Assembly (NCBI RefSeq): GCF_000308795.1
Contig: NZ_BAGK01000033.1
Span: forward strand, 1 to 39,482
Length of the DNA stretch: 39,482 nucleotides
Source: Nocardia thailandica NBRC 100428
Lineage (GTDB): Bacteria > Actinomycetota > Actinomycetes > Mycobacteriales > Mycobacteriaceae
Direction of reading: 5' to 3'
The position numbers were made by a program, and so were the translations under genes. The first letter of the stretch is position 1. The number at the start of each line of letters is the position of its first letter. Below the pieces are notes generated by a model that saw nothing but the letters and a program-made list of their open reading frames with translations, was not told the DNA's origin and did not search any database. Shown here in pieces: positions 26,275 to 35,070 of this stretch.

Positions 26275-27558
26275 GTGAGACTGCTCGCCGACACGGCACC
26301 CCTGCGACATCGCGACTACCGCAGGCTCTGGGTCACCAATATCGTCACCGTCGTCGGCGCCCAGCTGTCGGTGGTCGCGGTCCCGCAGCAGATCTTCCAG
26401 ATCACCGGCAGTTCCGGCTACGTGGGCCTGGCCGGGGTGTTCGGTCTGGTGCCGCTGGTTGTGTTCGGCCTCTGGGGCGGGGCGATGGCCGACGTCATGG
26501 ACAAGCGCGTGCTCATGATCGTCACCACCGCGGGCACCGCGCTGACGGCGGCCGCGTTCTGGGGGCAGGCGGCGCTCGGCCTGGACAACGTGTGGCTGGT
26601 GCTCGGGTTGTTCGCGGTCCAGCAGGCGTTCTTCGCGGTCAACCAGCCCACGCGCAGCGCCGCCATCGCCCGCCTGCTCCCGCCGGACGAGATCGCGGCG
26701 GCCAGCTCCCTGAGCATGACCGTGCAGAACGCGGGCATGATCGCGGGGCCGGTGCTGGCCGGCGTGCTCATCCCCGTTCTCGGCCTGCCGACCCTGTACC
26801 TGCTCGACGCGGTCGCCCTGATGCTGACCCTGTGGGCGGTGTGGATGCTGCCCGCGCTGCCGCCCACCGGGGAGGCGCGCCGTGCCGGGCTGAGCACTGT
26901 GGTCGACGGCTTCCGGTATCTGACGGGTCAGCGCATCCTGCTCGCGTCCTTCGTGGTCGACATCATCGCCATGGTGTTCGGCATGCCGCGGGCGCTGTTC
27001 CCGCAGATCGCGCACGAGACCTTCGGTGACCCCGCCGAGGGCGGCGTGGCGCTCGGGCTGCTGTTCGCGGCGATCTCGGCGGGCGCGGTGCTCGGTGGCG
27101 TCTTCTCCGGCTGGGTGCCGCGCATCCGCAGGCAGGGCCTCGCCGTGATCTGGTGCATCGTGGCCTGGGGGCTGGCGATGGTCGGTTTCGGGGTCGCGGT
27201 CGGGCTGGCGGGCCACTGGTTCGGGCTCGGGGTGTGGCTGTGGATCGCGGTCGCGTTCCTCGCCTTCGGCGGCGCGGTCGACATGATCTCGGCGGCGCTG
27301 CGCACGGCGATGCTGCTCAACGTCTCCACCGACGAGATGCGCGGGCGGCTGCAAGGGGTCTTCATCGTCGTCGTCGCAGGTGGGCCGCGCATCGGTGATG
27401 TTGCCCACGGTTTCGCCGCGGCGAGCCTGGGTACCGCGGTAGCGGCGGCCGGTGGCGGGGTGCTTGTGGTCGTCGGGGTGGTGCTCGCGGCCCTGGCCTT
27501 CCCCGCGTTCGTCCGTTACCGGGTGGGCAGGGCGCGTGTCGATGTGGTGACCAGTTGA
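26275..27558 (+). CDS. MFS exporter, EntS/MFS_3-like
   Basis: A 427-aa inner-membrane protein with about 12 helices. It opens LLADTAPLRHRDYRRLWVTN, the usual start of the EntS-like (MFS_3) exporters: a cytoplasmic PL...FRRLW-type stretch before helix 1. Motif-A-like GGAMADVMDKRVLM follows helices 2-3, and QQAFFAVNQPTRSAAIARLLPPDE is the conserved region after helix 4. The start at GTG 26275 is set by the leaderless promoter; the frame is open far upstream, but only as antisense-like sequence through pdxH. Substrates of such exporters include siderophores and drugs; none is indicated here. A TACCG-TC-CGGTA dyad lies 17 bp after the stop. Confidence 0.88.
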   Translation: MRLLADTAPLRHRDYRRLWVTNIVTVVGAQLSVVAVPQQIFQITGSSGYVGLAGVFGLVPLVVFGLWGGAMADVMDKRVLMIVTTAGTALTAAAFWGQAALGLDNVWLVLGLFAVQQAFFAVNQPTRSAAIARLLPPDEIAAASSLSMTVQNAGMIAGPVLAGVLIPVLGLPTLYLLDAVALMLTLWAVWMLPALPPTGEARRAGLSTVVDGFRYLTGQRILLASFVVDIIAMVFGMPRALFPQIAHETFGDPAEGGVALGLLFAAISAGAVLGGVFSGWVPRIRRQGLAVIWCIVAWGLAMVGFGVAVGLAGHWFGLGVWLWIAVAFLAFGGAVDMISAALRTAMLLNVSTDEMRGRLQGVFIVVVAGGPRIGDVAHGFAAASLGTAVAAAGGGVLVVVGVVLAALAFPAFVRYRVGRARVDVVTS

Positions 27559-27709
27559 GCTGTACCGCAACGATTTACCGTCCGGTAGGGGCGCTTTCGG
27601 GCAACGTTTCCCGCGGTGTGCAGGGCGGTGCGGCCCCGCGGGCCCTCCGGGCGCCGCCGACCTCACCGCGCACGGTGCCGATTGTGAGAACACCGCAGGA
27701 CAACCCTGA

Positions 27710-27740
27710 TTGCACCTTCGGCTCGGACAAGAGTTAGCGT
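27710..27740 (+). promoter_or_regulatory. Possible gltA2 promoter
   Basis: TTGCAC (27710-27715) and TAGCGT (27735-27740) are spaced by 19 bp, slightly long. They lie in the 284-bp gap before gltA2 and predict a leader of about 95 nt, agreeing with the clear ribosome site GAGAGGGA at the gene start. Nothing else is seen in the gap. Confidence 0.35.
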
Positions 27741-27842
27741 TACACCCAAGCGCACCGGTGCTGACCGCAATCGGTGTCAACGGTTCGGCGCCGGGGCTCA
27801 GGGCCCGGCGAGAATCTCAACTAGCCTGAGAGGGATCCTTCC

Positions 27843-29153
<1,311 letters not shown>

Positions 29154-29238
29154 GGTCTGAGGCGGCATCGGCGCCACGGGGTCACCTGCGGCGCCCGCCA
29201 CATCGGATTCACACAGCAATCGATAGGGGACTCACCGC

Positions 29239-29598
29239 ATGACCAAGCCGGAGATCGAATTCCAGGAGGGCCCCGCGCCCGCCGAGCTCGTGATCAAGGA
29301 TCTCGTCGAGGGTGACGGCAAGGAAGCGGTGCCGGGCGGCACCGTCGAGGTGCACTACGTCGGCGTCGAGTTCGACTCGGGCGAGCAGTTCGACTCCTCC
29401 TGGGACCGTGGCGAGTCGATCACCTTCCCGCTGCGCGGCCTGATCCAGGGCTGGCAGGACGGTATCCCGGGCATGAAGGTCGGCGGCCGCCGCCAGCTGA
29501 CCATCCCGCCGGAGCTGGCCTACGGCCCCGCGGGCGCGGGCCACCACCTGTCCGGCAAGACCCTGGTCTTCGTGATCGACCTGCTCAACGCGAACTGA
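29239..29598 (+). CDS. FKBP-type peptidyl-prolyl isomerase
   Basis: A 119-aa single-domain protein without signal peptide, catalysing proline cis-trans isomerisation in the cytoplasm. FKBP signatures: GGTVEVHYVGVEFDSGEQFDSS in part, then FPLRGLIQGWQDGIPGMKVGGRRQL in part, IPPELAYGP and LVFVIDLL. The active-site aromatic pattern (Tyr in HYVG, Phe/Asp in FDSS, Trp in GWQDG, Tyr in LAYGP) is intact. ATG 29239 follows AGGGGACT. It probably belongs to the gltA2 transcript and is closed by the 29605-29651 stem. Confidence 0.94.
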   Translation: MTKPEIEFQEGPAPAELVIKDLVEGDGKEAVPGGTVEVHYVGVEFDSGEQFDSSWDRGESITFPLRGLIQGWQDGIPGMKVGGRRQLTIPPELAYGPAGAGHHLSGKTLVFVIDLLNAN

Positions 29599-29604
29599 TC
29601 CGCA

Positions 29605-29651
29605 CGCGACCGCGGCCCGTGTCCCCATCGGGGGACACGGGCCGCGTCGCG
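29605..29651. terminator. Stem-loop between convergent FKBP gene and Mce-associated-like gene
   Basis: A 16-bp stem (29611-29626 with 29631-29646) closes on ATCG. Beyond a bulged C at 29610 five more pairs form (29605-29609 with 29647-29651). It starts 6 bp after the FKBP stop. No T-run, but very stable; it could act in both directions. Confidence 0.8.
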
Positions 29652-29715
29652 TCGTGAGCGATTCCTCGGCCCGTCCTTCGGGGCCGGTGCCGGCGCGTGC
29701 GCAGCTGGGCGCGGC

Positions 29716-30630
29716 CTACTTCGTGACCGGCGTGTCCAGCTTCTCGGCCAGCCACTTCCCGTCGACGAGCCGCATCGTCGTGGTGATGGTCAGCCGGGTG
29801 GACTGGGGCGCGGACGCGGCGTTGTTCGTGCGGACCTGGGCGAAGATCGACAGTATGTCGATCTTGTCGCCGTCGCCGGACCGGTACAGGCATTCGAGGT
29901 CCTCCACGTGGGAGGTGACCTGCGATTGCTTCATGACCTGCTCGAGGCTGTCGTAGGTCGTCTCGAACTGGCGGCGGAGTTCGCCGGTGCTCCGATCGAC
30001 GACCGACGCTTCGAAGCCGCTCAGATCGTGATAGTCGTAGGTCGACATGGCGGTGGTGAGCTCGCACGCCGCCTGCCGGGCCGCGTCCCGCGCGGCGTCC
30101 CGCGCCACGGACGGATGCTCGGGCGCGGGCGGCTCGTCGGTCAGCAGCAGCGCGCCTGCGGTGACCCAGCCGGCCACCGCCACGAGGATGGCGACGATCG
30201 CGAGGACCGGCCAGACCGCCCCGCGACGCCGGGGCACGTCCGGATGCGGCGCGGCGCCGTAGGCGGCAGGGGGGAAGCCCGGCGGCGGCGCGCCCGCGGC
30301 GGCAGGCCGGTCCGCATAGCCGGGCGGGGCGGGGTGGTAGCCCGGCGCCGGCGCGTGGCCGATCGGGGCGGCCGGATATCCGGTCCCGGCTGCCGGGTGA
30401 CTCCCGGCGGGTGCCGGGTGACTCGTGCCGGCGGGGAAACTCGGGGCGGCGGGGAAACTCGGGGCGGGCGGCGGCGGTTGCCCCGCGTCGGCCGGGTGAC
30501 CCGCCGCCGAGGCCGGACCGCCCGGGACCGGATGACCCTGTGGCGGAAGATGTCCCGGCGGCGCGGCGGGTGCCGGTGTCGCCCCCTGCGCCGCGGGCTC
30601 GCCGGGCCGCGGCTGATTCGGATCGGTCAT
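29716..30630 (-). CDS. Pro-rich, Mce-associated-like single-pass membrane protein
   Basis: A 304-aa protein. Residues 1-135 are a cytoplasmic Pro/Ala/Gly tract with GYHPAPPGYAD-type units; at DNA level 18-bp and 21-24-bp tandem copies are visible (30391-30464, encoding PSFPAAPSFPAG among others). One helix follows (about 140-162, VWPVLAIVAILVAVAGWVTAGALLL), then an outside domain with two Cys and a nuclear-transport-factor-like pattern: AACELTTAMSTYDY, YDSLEQVMKQSQV, LVDGKWLAEKLDTPV. That layout is typical of the Mce-associated membrane proteins of this order. The start ATG 30630 follows GAGGGGGG. The YhgE-like lipoprotein gene is 44 bp upstream on the same strand, so the two may form an operon. 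Confidence 0.8.
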   Translation of the reverse strand: MTDPNQPRPGEPAAQGATPAPAAPPGHLPPQGHPVPGGPASAAGHPADAGQPPPPAPSFPAAPSFPAGTSHPAPAGSHPAAGTGYPAAPIGHAPAPGYHPAPPGYADRPAAAGAPPPGFPPAAYGAAPHPDVPRRRGAVWPVLAIVAILVAVAGWVTAGALLLTDEPPAPEHPSVARDAARDAARQAACELTTAMSTYDYHDLSGFEASVVDRSTGELRRQFETTYDSLEQVMKQSQVTSHVEDLECLYRSGDGDKIDILSIFAQVRTNNAASAPQSTRLTITTTMRLVDGKWLAEKLDTPVTK

Positions 30631-30674
30631 CGACGATCCCCCCTCTCGCCGACCACCCTAGTGCAGAACGGCTT

Positions 30675-31841
30675 TCACTCCCGCACGACCTCGACCGGGT
30701 CGGTGAGGGCGAGGGCGAAGGCGGAGTTCTGGGCGGCGCCGCGGGCGGGGAGGGCGGCCAGGGCCTTGTCGGTCTGGGTGCCGAGGTTGCCGACGATGTT
30801 CTGCATGGCGCCGACGCCCGCGGTCAGCTGCTCCATCGCCGAGACCAGTTGGGCGCCGCCCTGTTCGGCGAGGGTGGGCAGGCCCTTGGCCAGTTCGGCG
30901 CCCTGGGCGAGCTGATCGCGGGCGCCCTCCAGCCGTCCGACGACGGTGCGCAGCAGCGTGCCGAGGTCGGTGTTCGGGTCGACGGCGGCGCCGGTCAGCG
31001 CGCCGAGCCCGGCCAGCTGGCTGCCCGCCTGGCCCGATACCGAGCGCAGGGACTCGAGCTTGGTGATGATGTCGGCCAGCGCCGGATCGCCGGCGAACGG
31101 CAGCCCGCGCAGCAGCGGGAGGATCTGGTCGAGCCCGGTGCTCAGCGTGCCCGCGGTCTGCTCGACCTGCGCGATGGTCAGCCCGGTCGCGCCGAGGGCG
31201 TCGGCCAGTTGGCTCGCCTGCTTCGAGGCGCCGTCGACGGTCTGGTTGAGCAGATCGATGGCCGAGGTGAGCTGTCCGGCGCCCTGTTTCGCGAAGTCGA
31301 GGAAGCCGAGCATCTGCTGGGCGCCCCCGCCGAACTGGGCAGCGCCGTCGGCCGCCGCGGTCACGCCCGCGTTGAGCAGCTGGGTGGTGAATTGGACCGA
31401 GGTCATCTGGTTGCGGGCCTGTGCCACGGCCGCCAGCGCCGCGTCGACACCGGCCGCGCCGATGCGGTGGGTGACCGCGTCCACCGCACCGTCCACGACG
31501 GCCCGGTCCGCGCCGTCGTGCGTGGTGACGGTGACCTTGGCACGCTTCGGATCGGGCGAGGCCAGCGTCGACATCGAGGAGGTCAGGTCGGCGGGCAGGG
31601 TGATGACGGCGGCGAAGTCGTCGGCGTCCACCTCGCCCGGTTTCGCGATCGTCCACTCGTAGCCGCCCGCGTCGGCCACGGCCTTGGCCACGCGTTCACC
31701 GGTCGGGCCGGTGTCGGCGTTGACCAGCGCCATGCCGGTCGGGGCGGTCGCCGAGGACCCGGAACAGGCGCTGATCCCGATCCCGGTGACGGCGAGGACG
31801 GCGGTAGCGAGACTCACCCAGCGGGCACGATGTCCGATCAC
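30675..31841 (-). CDS. YhgE/Pip-like lipoprotein (outside domain only)
   Basis: A 388-aa exported lipoprotein. The signal peptide ends GISAC, giving Cys26 as lipid anchor. MALVNADTGPTGERVAKAV matches the ALVN-D-G start of the YhgE/Pip N-terminal domain. From about 130 the chain is an elongated helical rod with Gln/Ala/Leu heptads and repeated QLxxG motifs, as in the stalk of YhgE/Pip proteins. These normally end in several membrane helices of ABC-2 type; here none is present and the chain stops after DPVEVVRE. GTG 31841 has TAGCGT 7 nt upstream. YhgE-type stalks serve in phage adsorption and ESX-like export in other bacteria; a role here is not shown. Confidence 0.78.
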   Translation of the reverse strand: MIGHRARWVSLATAVLAVTGIGISACSGSSATAPTGMALVNADTGPTGERVAKAVADAGGYEWTIAKPGEVDADDFAAVITLPADLTSSMSTLASPDPKRAKVTVTTHDGADRAVVDGAVDAVTHRIGAAGVDAALAAVAQARNQMTSVQFTTQLLNAGVTAAADGAAQFGGGAQQMLGFLDFAKQGAGQLTSAIDLLNQTVDGASKQASQLADALGATGLTIAQVEQTAGTLSTGLDQILPLLRGLPFAGDPALADIITKLESLRSVSGQAGSQLAGLGALTGAAVDPNTDLGTLLRTVVGRLEGARDQLAQGAELAKGLPTLAEQGGAQLVSAMEQLTAGVGAMQNIVGNLGTQTDKALAALPARGAAQNSAFALALTDPVEVVRE

Positions 31842-31848
31842 GGCGCCG

Positions 31849-31854
31849 ACGCTA
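31849..31854 (-). promoter_or_regulatory. -10 hexamer TAGCGT of the YhgE-like lipoprotein gene
   Basis: On the minus strand TAGCGT ends 7 nt before the GTG at 31841; no ribosome site is present. Confidence 0.55.
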
Positions 31855-32032
31855 TCGGCCGAGTTCCCGCCGGGTCGTGGGAGATGTCTGAGAGTTCGGT
31901 GAGGATGCGCGCGGCGGGCGAGACGATCCCGCGTGCGCGCGGGAGATAGCCCGCGGGCAGGAGCGGCAAACCCGGGGCGGTATGTCTTATGTCACAACGA
32001 CTTCCGTGACCGCCCACGGGTTCGGTACAAAT

Positions 32033-32070
32033 CTCGAGTCAATCGACGTCGATTCGGCTCGAGTCATCCG
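32033..32070. promoter_or_regulatory. Nested palindrome and direct repeat upstream of a secreted-protein gene
   Basis: CTCGAGTCA occurs at 32033-32041 and 32058-32066, 25 bp apart. Between them lies a perfect 14-bp palindrome, AATCGACGTCGATT (32041-32054); the outer CTCGAG boxes are themselves palindromic. The array ends about 50 bp before the start at 32119, a position suited to control. The rest of the 277-bp gap (31842-32118) shows no gene. Confidence 0.5.
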
Positions 32071-32118
32071 GGGGTATTCGGGGATGCACCGGGGGGCATC
32101 GGGAGGGAGTTCTCGAAA

Positions 32119-32775
32119 ATGTTCCATCACACCATCACTCGCGGCGCGCGCCGCGCGCTCGTCGCCGCGCTGCCGCTGGCCGTGGCGACCTCGCTGGTGA
32201 CCGCGGGCACCGCGGTCGCCGACCCGGCCACCGAGCGCGCCGCCCAGGTCGCCACCGGCCTGTCCAGCGCGGGTGCCGCCGACGGCGTCGACTTCCGCAC
32301 CGTCGTCGCGCCGGACCTGCGCAGCATCACCGCCACCCTGGACAACGGCCACTTCGTGGTCACCCCGGACGCGGTCACCGTCGTCTCGGCCACCGGCGCC
32401 ACCGTCGGCGAGGTCCCGCTGAAGCTGAACACCGTCGGCGGCAACGCGATCGCCGTCGCCTCGGTGGTCTCCGCCGACGGCCGCACCCTGCAGATGGTGC
32501 CCGCGCTGTCCAGCGACACCGGCGCCGAGCTGAAGGACATCGCCACCAACCCCGAGGCCGCCAACCACGACCCGGTCCAGAACGGCGCCGCCGCGGGCGC
32601 GACCATCGGCGCCATCGCCGCCGCGATCCTGTGCGTGCCCGCCCTGGCCGCCTTCATCGTCGGCTACGTGTTCTGCGCCATCCCGTCGGTCATCTCCACC
32701 GCCCTCACCGGCGCCGTGATCGGCGCGGTCATCGGCCTGGTCATCCCGGAGTCGGTCCCGCAGGTCCTGCCCTGA
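32119..32775 (+). CDS. Secreted glycine-zipper protein (DUF8020-like?)
   Basis: A 218-aa exported protein. ATG 32119 follows GGGAGGGA. The signal peptide is cleaved near AVA|D (residue 34). Residues 35-150 are a beta-rich domain with NGHFVVTPDAVTVVSATGATVGEVP in part, and VASVVSADGRTLQMVPA, a pattern I associate with a large Nocardia family of secreted proteins (DUF8020-like; from memory). After EAANHDPVQNGA comes a hydrophobic tail with glycine-zipper spacing (GATIGAIAAAI, GAVIGAVIGLVIP) and two Cys, which could insert into a membrane or oligomerise. The upstream region holds an operator-like repeat, and a 15-bp stem ends the transcript. Confidence 0.78.
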   Translation: MFHHTITRGARRALVAALPLAVATSLVTAGTAVADPATERAAQVATGLSSAGAADGVDFRTVVAPDLRSITATLDNGHFVVTPDAVTVVSATGATVGEVPLKLNTVGGNAIAVASVVSADGRTLQMVPALSSDTGAELKDIATNPEAANHDPVQNGAAAGATIGAIAAAILCVPALAAFIVGYVFCAIPSVISTALTGAVIGAVIGLVIPESVPQVLP

Positions 32776-32793
32776 CCCAGGCAGATACGCGGC

Positions 32794-32828
32794 GCGAGCC
32801 CCGGACCCCGCGCGGGTCCGGGGCTCGC
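32794..32828. terminator. Terminator between convergent secreted-protein gene and prrB
   Basis: A perfect 15-bp stem (32794-32808 with 32814-32828) closes on CGCGC. It is 18 bp after the secreted-protein stop and 6 bp from the prrB stop, so it can serve both transcripts. Confidence 0.85.
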
Positions 32829-32834
32829 CCGTCT

Positions 32835-34205
32835 CTACCGGGCCGGGCGGATCGGCAGGTCCAGCACGAGGCGGGCGCCGCCGAGGGCGCTGTCCTCGAA
32901 GTAGGCGCGCCCGCCGTGTAACTGGGCCTGCTGGGCGACCAGCGCGAGGCCGAGCCCGGAACCGCCCTTCGCGGCGTTGCTGCCGCGGGCGAAACGCGCG
33001 AACACCGCGTCGCGTTCGGCGGACGGCACCCCGGTGCCGTTGTCGTCGACCGCGACCACGATCCGTTCGGCGCCCGGGACGCGATGCGCCGACACGACCG
33101 CCTCGGTCGCCCCGCCGTGCCGGACCGAGTTGGTCAGCGCGTTGTCCACCGCGAGGCGCAGCCCGGCGGGCAGCCCGCGGGTCACCAGGTGCGAGTCGGT
33201 GTCGATGCGGACCTTCAGGCCCGGATGGTGGCGCATGGCGTCATGGGCGGCCTGATCGCACAGCTCCGCCACATCCGTCGCGACATGGTCGGCCTCGGCG
33301 GTCAGATCGCCGCGCGCCAGGCGCTCCAGCGCGCCGAGGGTGGTCTCCACCCGGGTCTCGCTGCGGGCCAGGTCGGCCAGGATCTCGCGGCGCTGATCCT
33401 CGGTGAGATCCAGGGTGCGCAGCACCTCGAGATCGGTGCGCATCGCGGTCAGCGGCGTGCGCAGCTCGTGCGCCGACACCGCGGCGAAGTCGCGCGCGGT
33501 CTCCAACGCGGCCGCGGTCTCCGCCTGGGCCTGATCGACCCGGGCGAGCATCGTGTTCACGGCGTCGGCCAGCTTCTCGGCCTCGTCCACCCCGGAACCG
33601 TCCACCGGCCGGGCCGGATTGTCCGGGTCGGGGAACGCGCTGCGCGAGGACACCTGACGGGTCAGCGACACGATCGGGCGCACCGCGCGCCCCGCGAACA
33701 ACCAGCCGAGCGCGGCCGCCGCCGCCACCGCGACGAACGCGCCGAACAACACCCACTGCTGCTGCTCGTCGGTCGCCCTGGCCGCCCCGGCCGCCGGGAT
33801 CCCGAGGGCGACCGTGCGCCCCTCGGGCTGATTCTCGGTGGTCGTGAGCACCCGATACGGCTGATCGCCCACGGCGACCGTCTGCGAACCCGGCGGCAGA
33901 TCGGGCAATTGGGTCGGGCTCGACGCGGTCACCGCGCCGTTGTCGCGCACGGTCAGCGCGATGGAATTCTGCAACCCGGTGAGATTGACGAACCCGGTCG
34001 CCAGCACCGGCTCGATCAGCACGATGCGCGACGCGATCTGCAACTGCTGATCGGCCTGCGAGATGTTGTTGCGCTCGATGGCGCGGAAACTGGCGAACGC
34101 CGCGATGGTGACAACGACGATGGCGCCCGCCGCGGCCGCCGCCGCCACACGGGTCCGGAGCGAAAACGACCGCCGCCGACGGGGTTTCGTTCGCCGGAGT
34201 CTCAC
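32835..34205 (-). CDS. prrB: Sensor histidine kinase PrrB
   Basis: A 456-aa inner-membrane kinase, partner of PrrA. After a basic start ([17 protein letters not shown]) come helix 1 (about 20-42), an outside sensor domain of some 120 residues, helix 2 ([21 protein letters not shown]), a HAMP region, the phosphoacceptor His246 in [13 protein letters not shown], and the ATPase domain with [12 protein letters not shown] (N box), VDDNGTGVP (G1) and [10 protein letters not shown] (G2). GTG 34205 overlaps the prrA stop (GTGA), so it is cotranslated; longer frames would lie inside prrA. In M. tuberculosis PrrB is the Rv0902c product and the system is essential; the signal is unsettled. Confidence 0.93.
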   Translation of the reverse strand: MRLRRTKPRRRRSFSLRTRVAAAAAAGAIVVVTIAAFASFRAIERNNISQADQQLQIASRIVLIEPVLATGFVNLTGLQNSIALTVRDNGAVTASSPTQLPDLPPGSQTVAVGDQPYRVLTTTENQPEGRTVALGIPAAGAARATDEQQQWVLFGAFVAVAAAAALGWLFAGRAVRPIVSLTRQVSSRSAFPDPDNPARPVDGSGVDEAEKLADAVNTMLARVDQAQAETAAALETARDFAAVSAHELRTPLTAMRTDLEVLRTLDLTEDQRREILADLARSETRVETTLGALERLARGDLTAEADHVATDVAELCDQAAHDAMRHHPGLKVRIDTDSHLVTRGLPAGLRLAVDNALTNSVRHGGATEAVVSAHRVPGAERIVVAVDDNGTGVPSAERDAVFARFARGSNAAKGGSGLGLALVAQQAQLHGGRAYFEDSALGGARLVLDLPIRPAR

Positions 34206-34903
34206 TTCGCCTCGCGCAGCACGAATCCGACGCCTCGGATGGTATGCAACAGCCGCGGCGTACCCTCGGTCTCCAATTTCCGCCGGAGATATCCCACGAA
34301 AACGTCCACGACATTGGTATCGGCCACGAAGTCGTAACCCCACACCAATTCCAGCAGCCGCTCCCGGCTCAGCACCACACCCGCATTCCGCGCCAGCGTG
34401 GAGAGCAATTCGAATTCCCTTTTGGTCAGGTCGATTTCGCGCCCGTGCAGCAGCGCCCGATACCCGGCCACATCCACCTGCAGCGGCCCCACGGTGATCG
34501 TGCCCGGCGCGACCGGCACCCCCGCGTCCGAACGGCGGCGCAGCAGCGCGCGGATCCGGGCGACCAGCTCGGCCAACTCGAAAGGCTTCACCAGGTAGTC
34601 GTCGGCACCGGACTCCAGCCCCGCGATCCGGTCGTCCACCGACGCGCGGGCACTCAGCACGCAGATCGGGACGTCGTTACCCATGGCCCGCAGCGCGGTG
34701 ACCACACCCGCGCCGTCCAGCACCGGCATGTTCATGTCGAGCACCACCGCGTCCGGATGATGCTCGGTGACGCTGCGCAGCGCCGCCGCCCCGTCCCGGG
34801 CCACATCCACATCGAAACCCGACAGCCGCAGCCCGCGCTGGACGGAGGCGAGCACGTCCTCGTCGTCATCGACCACCAGAACCTTCGGCGCACGTTCGGT
34901 CAC
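34202..34903 (-). CDS. prrA: Response regulator PrrA (OmpR/PhoB type)
   Basis: A 233-aa two-component regulator. Receiver domain residues: acidic pair Asp13/Asp14, phosphorylated Asp56 in [12 protein letters not shown], and Lys106 in YLVKPF. The C-terminal winged helix ends [19 protein letters not shown] and [15 protein letters not shown]. The sequence is very close to what I recall of M. tuberculosis PrrA (Rv0903c), including RGLRLSGF and [13 protein letters not shown] 34903 is chosen: CATAAT lies 6 nt upstream, and the fused longer frame to 36691 runs antisense-like through the acyl-CoA synthetase gene. prrA-prrB is a tight operon. Confidence 0.95.
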   Translation of the reverse strand: MTERAPKVLVVDDDEDVLASVQRGLRLSGFDVDVARDGAAALRSVTEHHPDAVVLDMNMPVLDGAGVVTALRAMGNDVPICVLSARASVDDRIAGLESGADDYLVKPFELAELVARIRALLRRRSDAGVPVAPGTITVGPLQVDVAGYRALLHGREIDLTKREFELLSTLARNAGVVLSRERLLELVWGYDFVADTNVVDVFVGYLRRKLETEGTPRLLHTIRGVGFVLREAK

Positions 34904-34909
34904 CGGACC

Positions 34910-34915
34910 ATTATG
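34910..34915 (-). promoter_or_regulatory. -10 hexamer CATAAT of prrAB
   Basis: CATAAT, one base from TATAAT, ends 6 nt before the GTG at 34903 on the minus strand. The operon may be leaderless. The 155 bp between it and the acyl-CoA synthetase stop show no other gene. Confidence 0.45.
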
Positions 34916-35070
34916 AGGTGTGTCTGTGGGACGGCCGCGACGCTCGCTTCGCTCGCGGGCCTGCTCGGGGTCGGCCGGGGGTGGTTGCGGTGTGGAGTGG
35001 TCTCTTGTGGACAGGTCCGCCGGTGGTGGTTGCCCTGGTTTCAGGGCCGGACGACAGTCCGACAGATGGT

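Noticed and set aside
31981..32010. Possible CRP site around TCTTATGTCACAACG
   Set aside because: The right half TCACA is present but the left half does not match TGTGA at N6 spacing.
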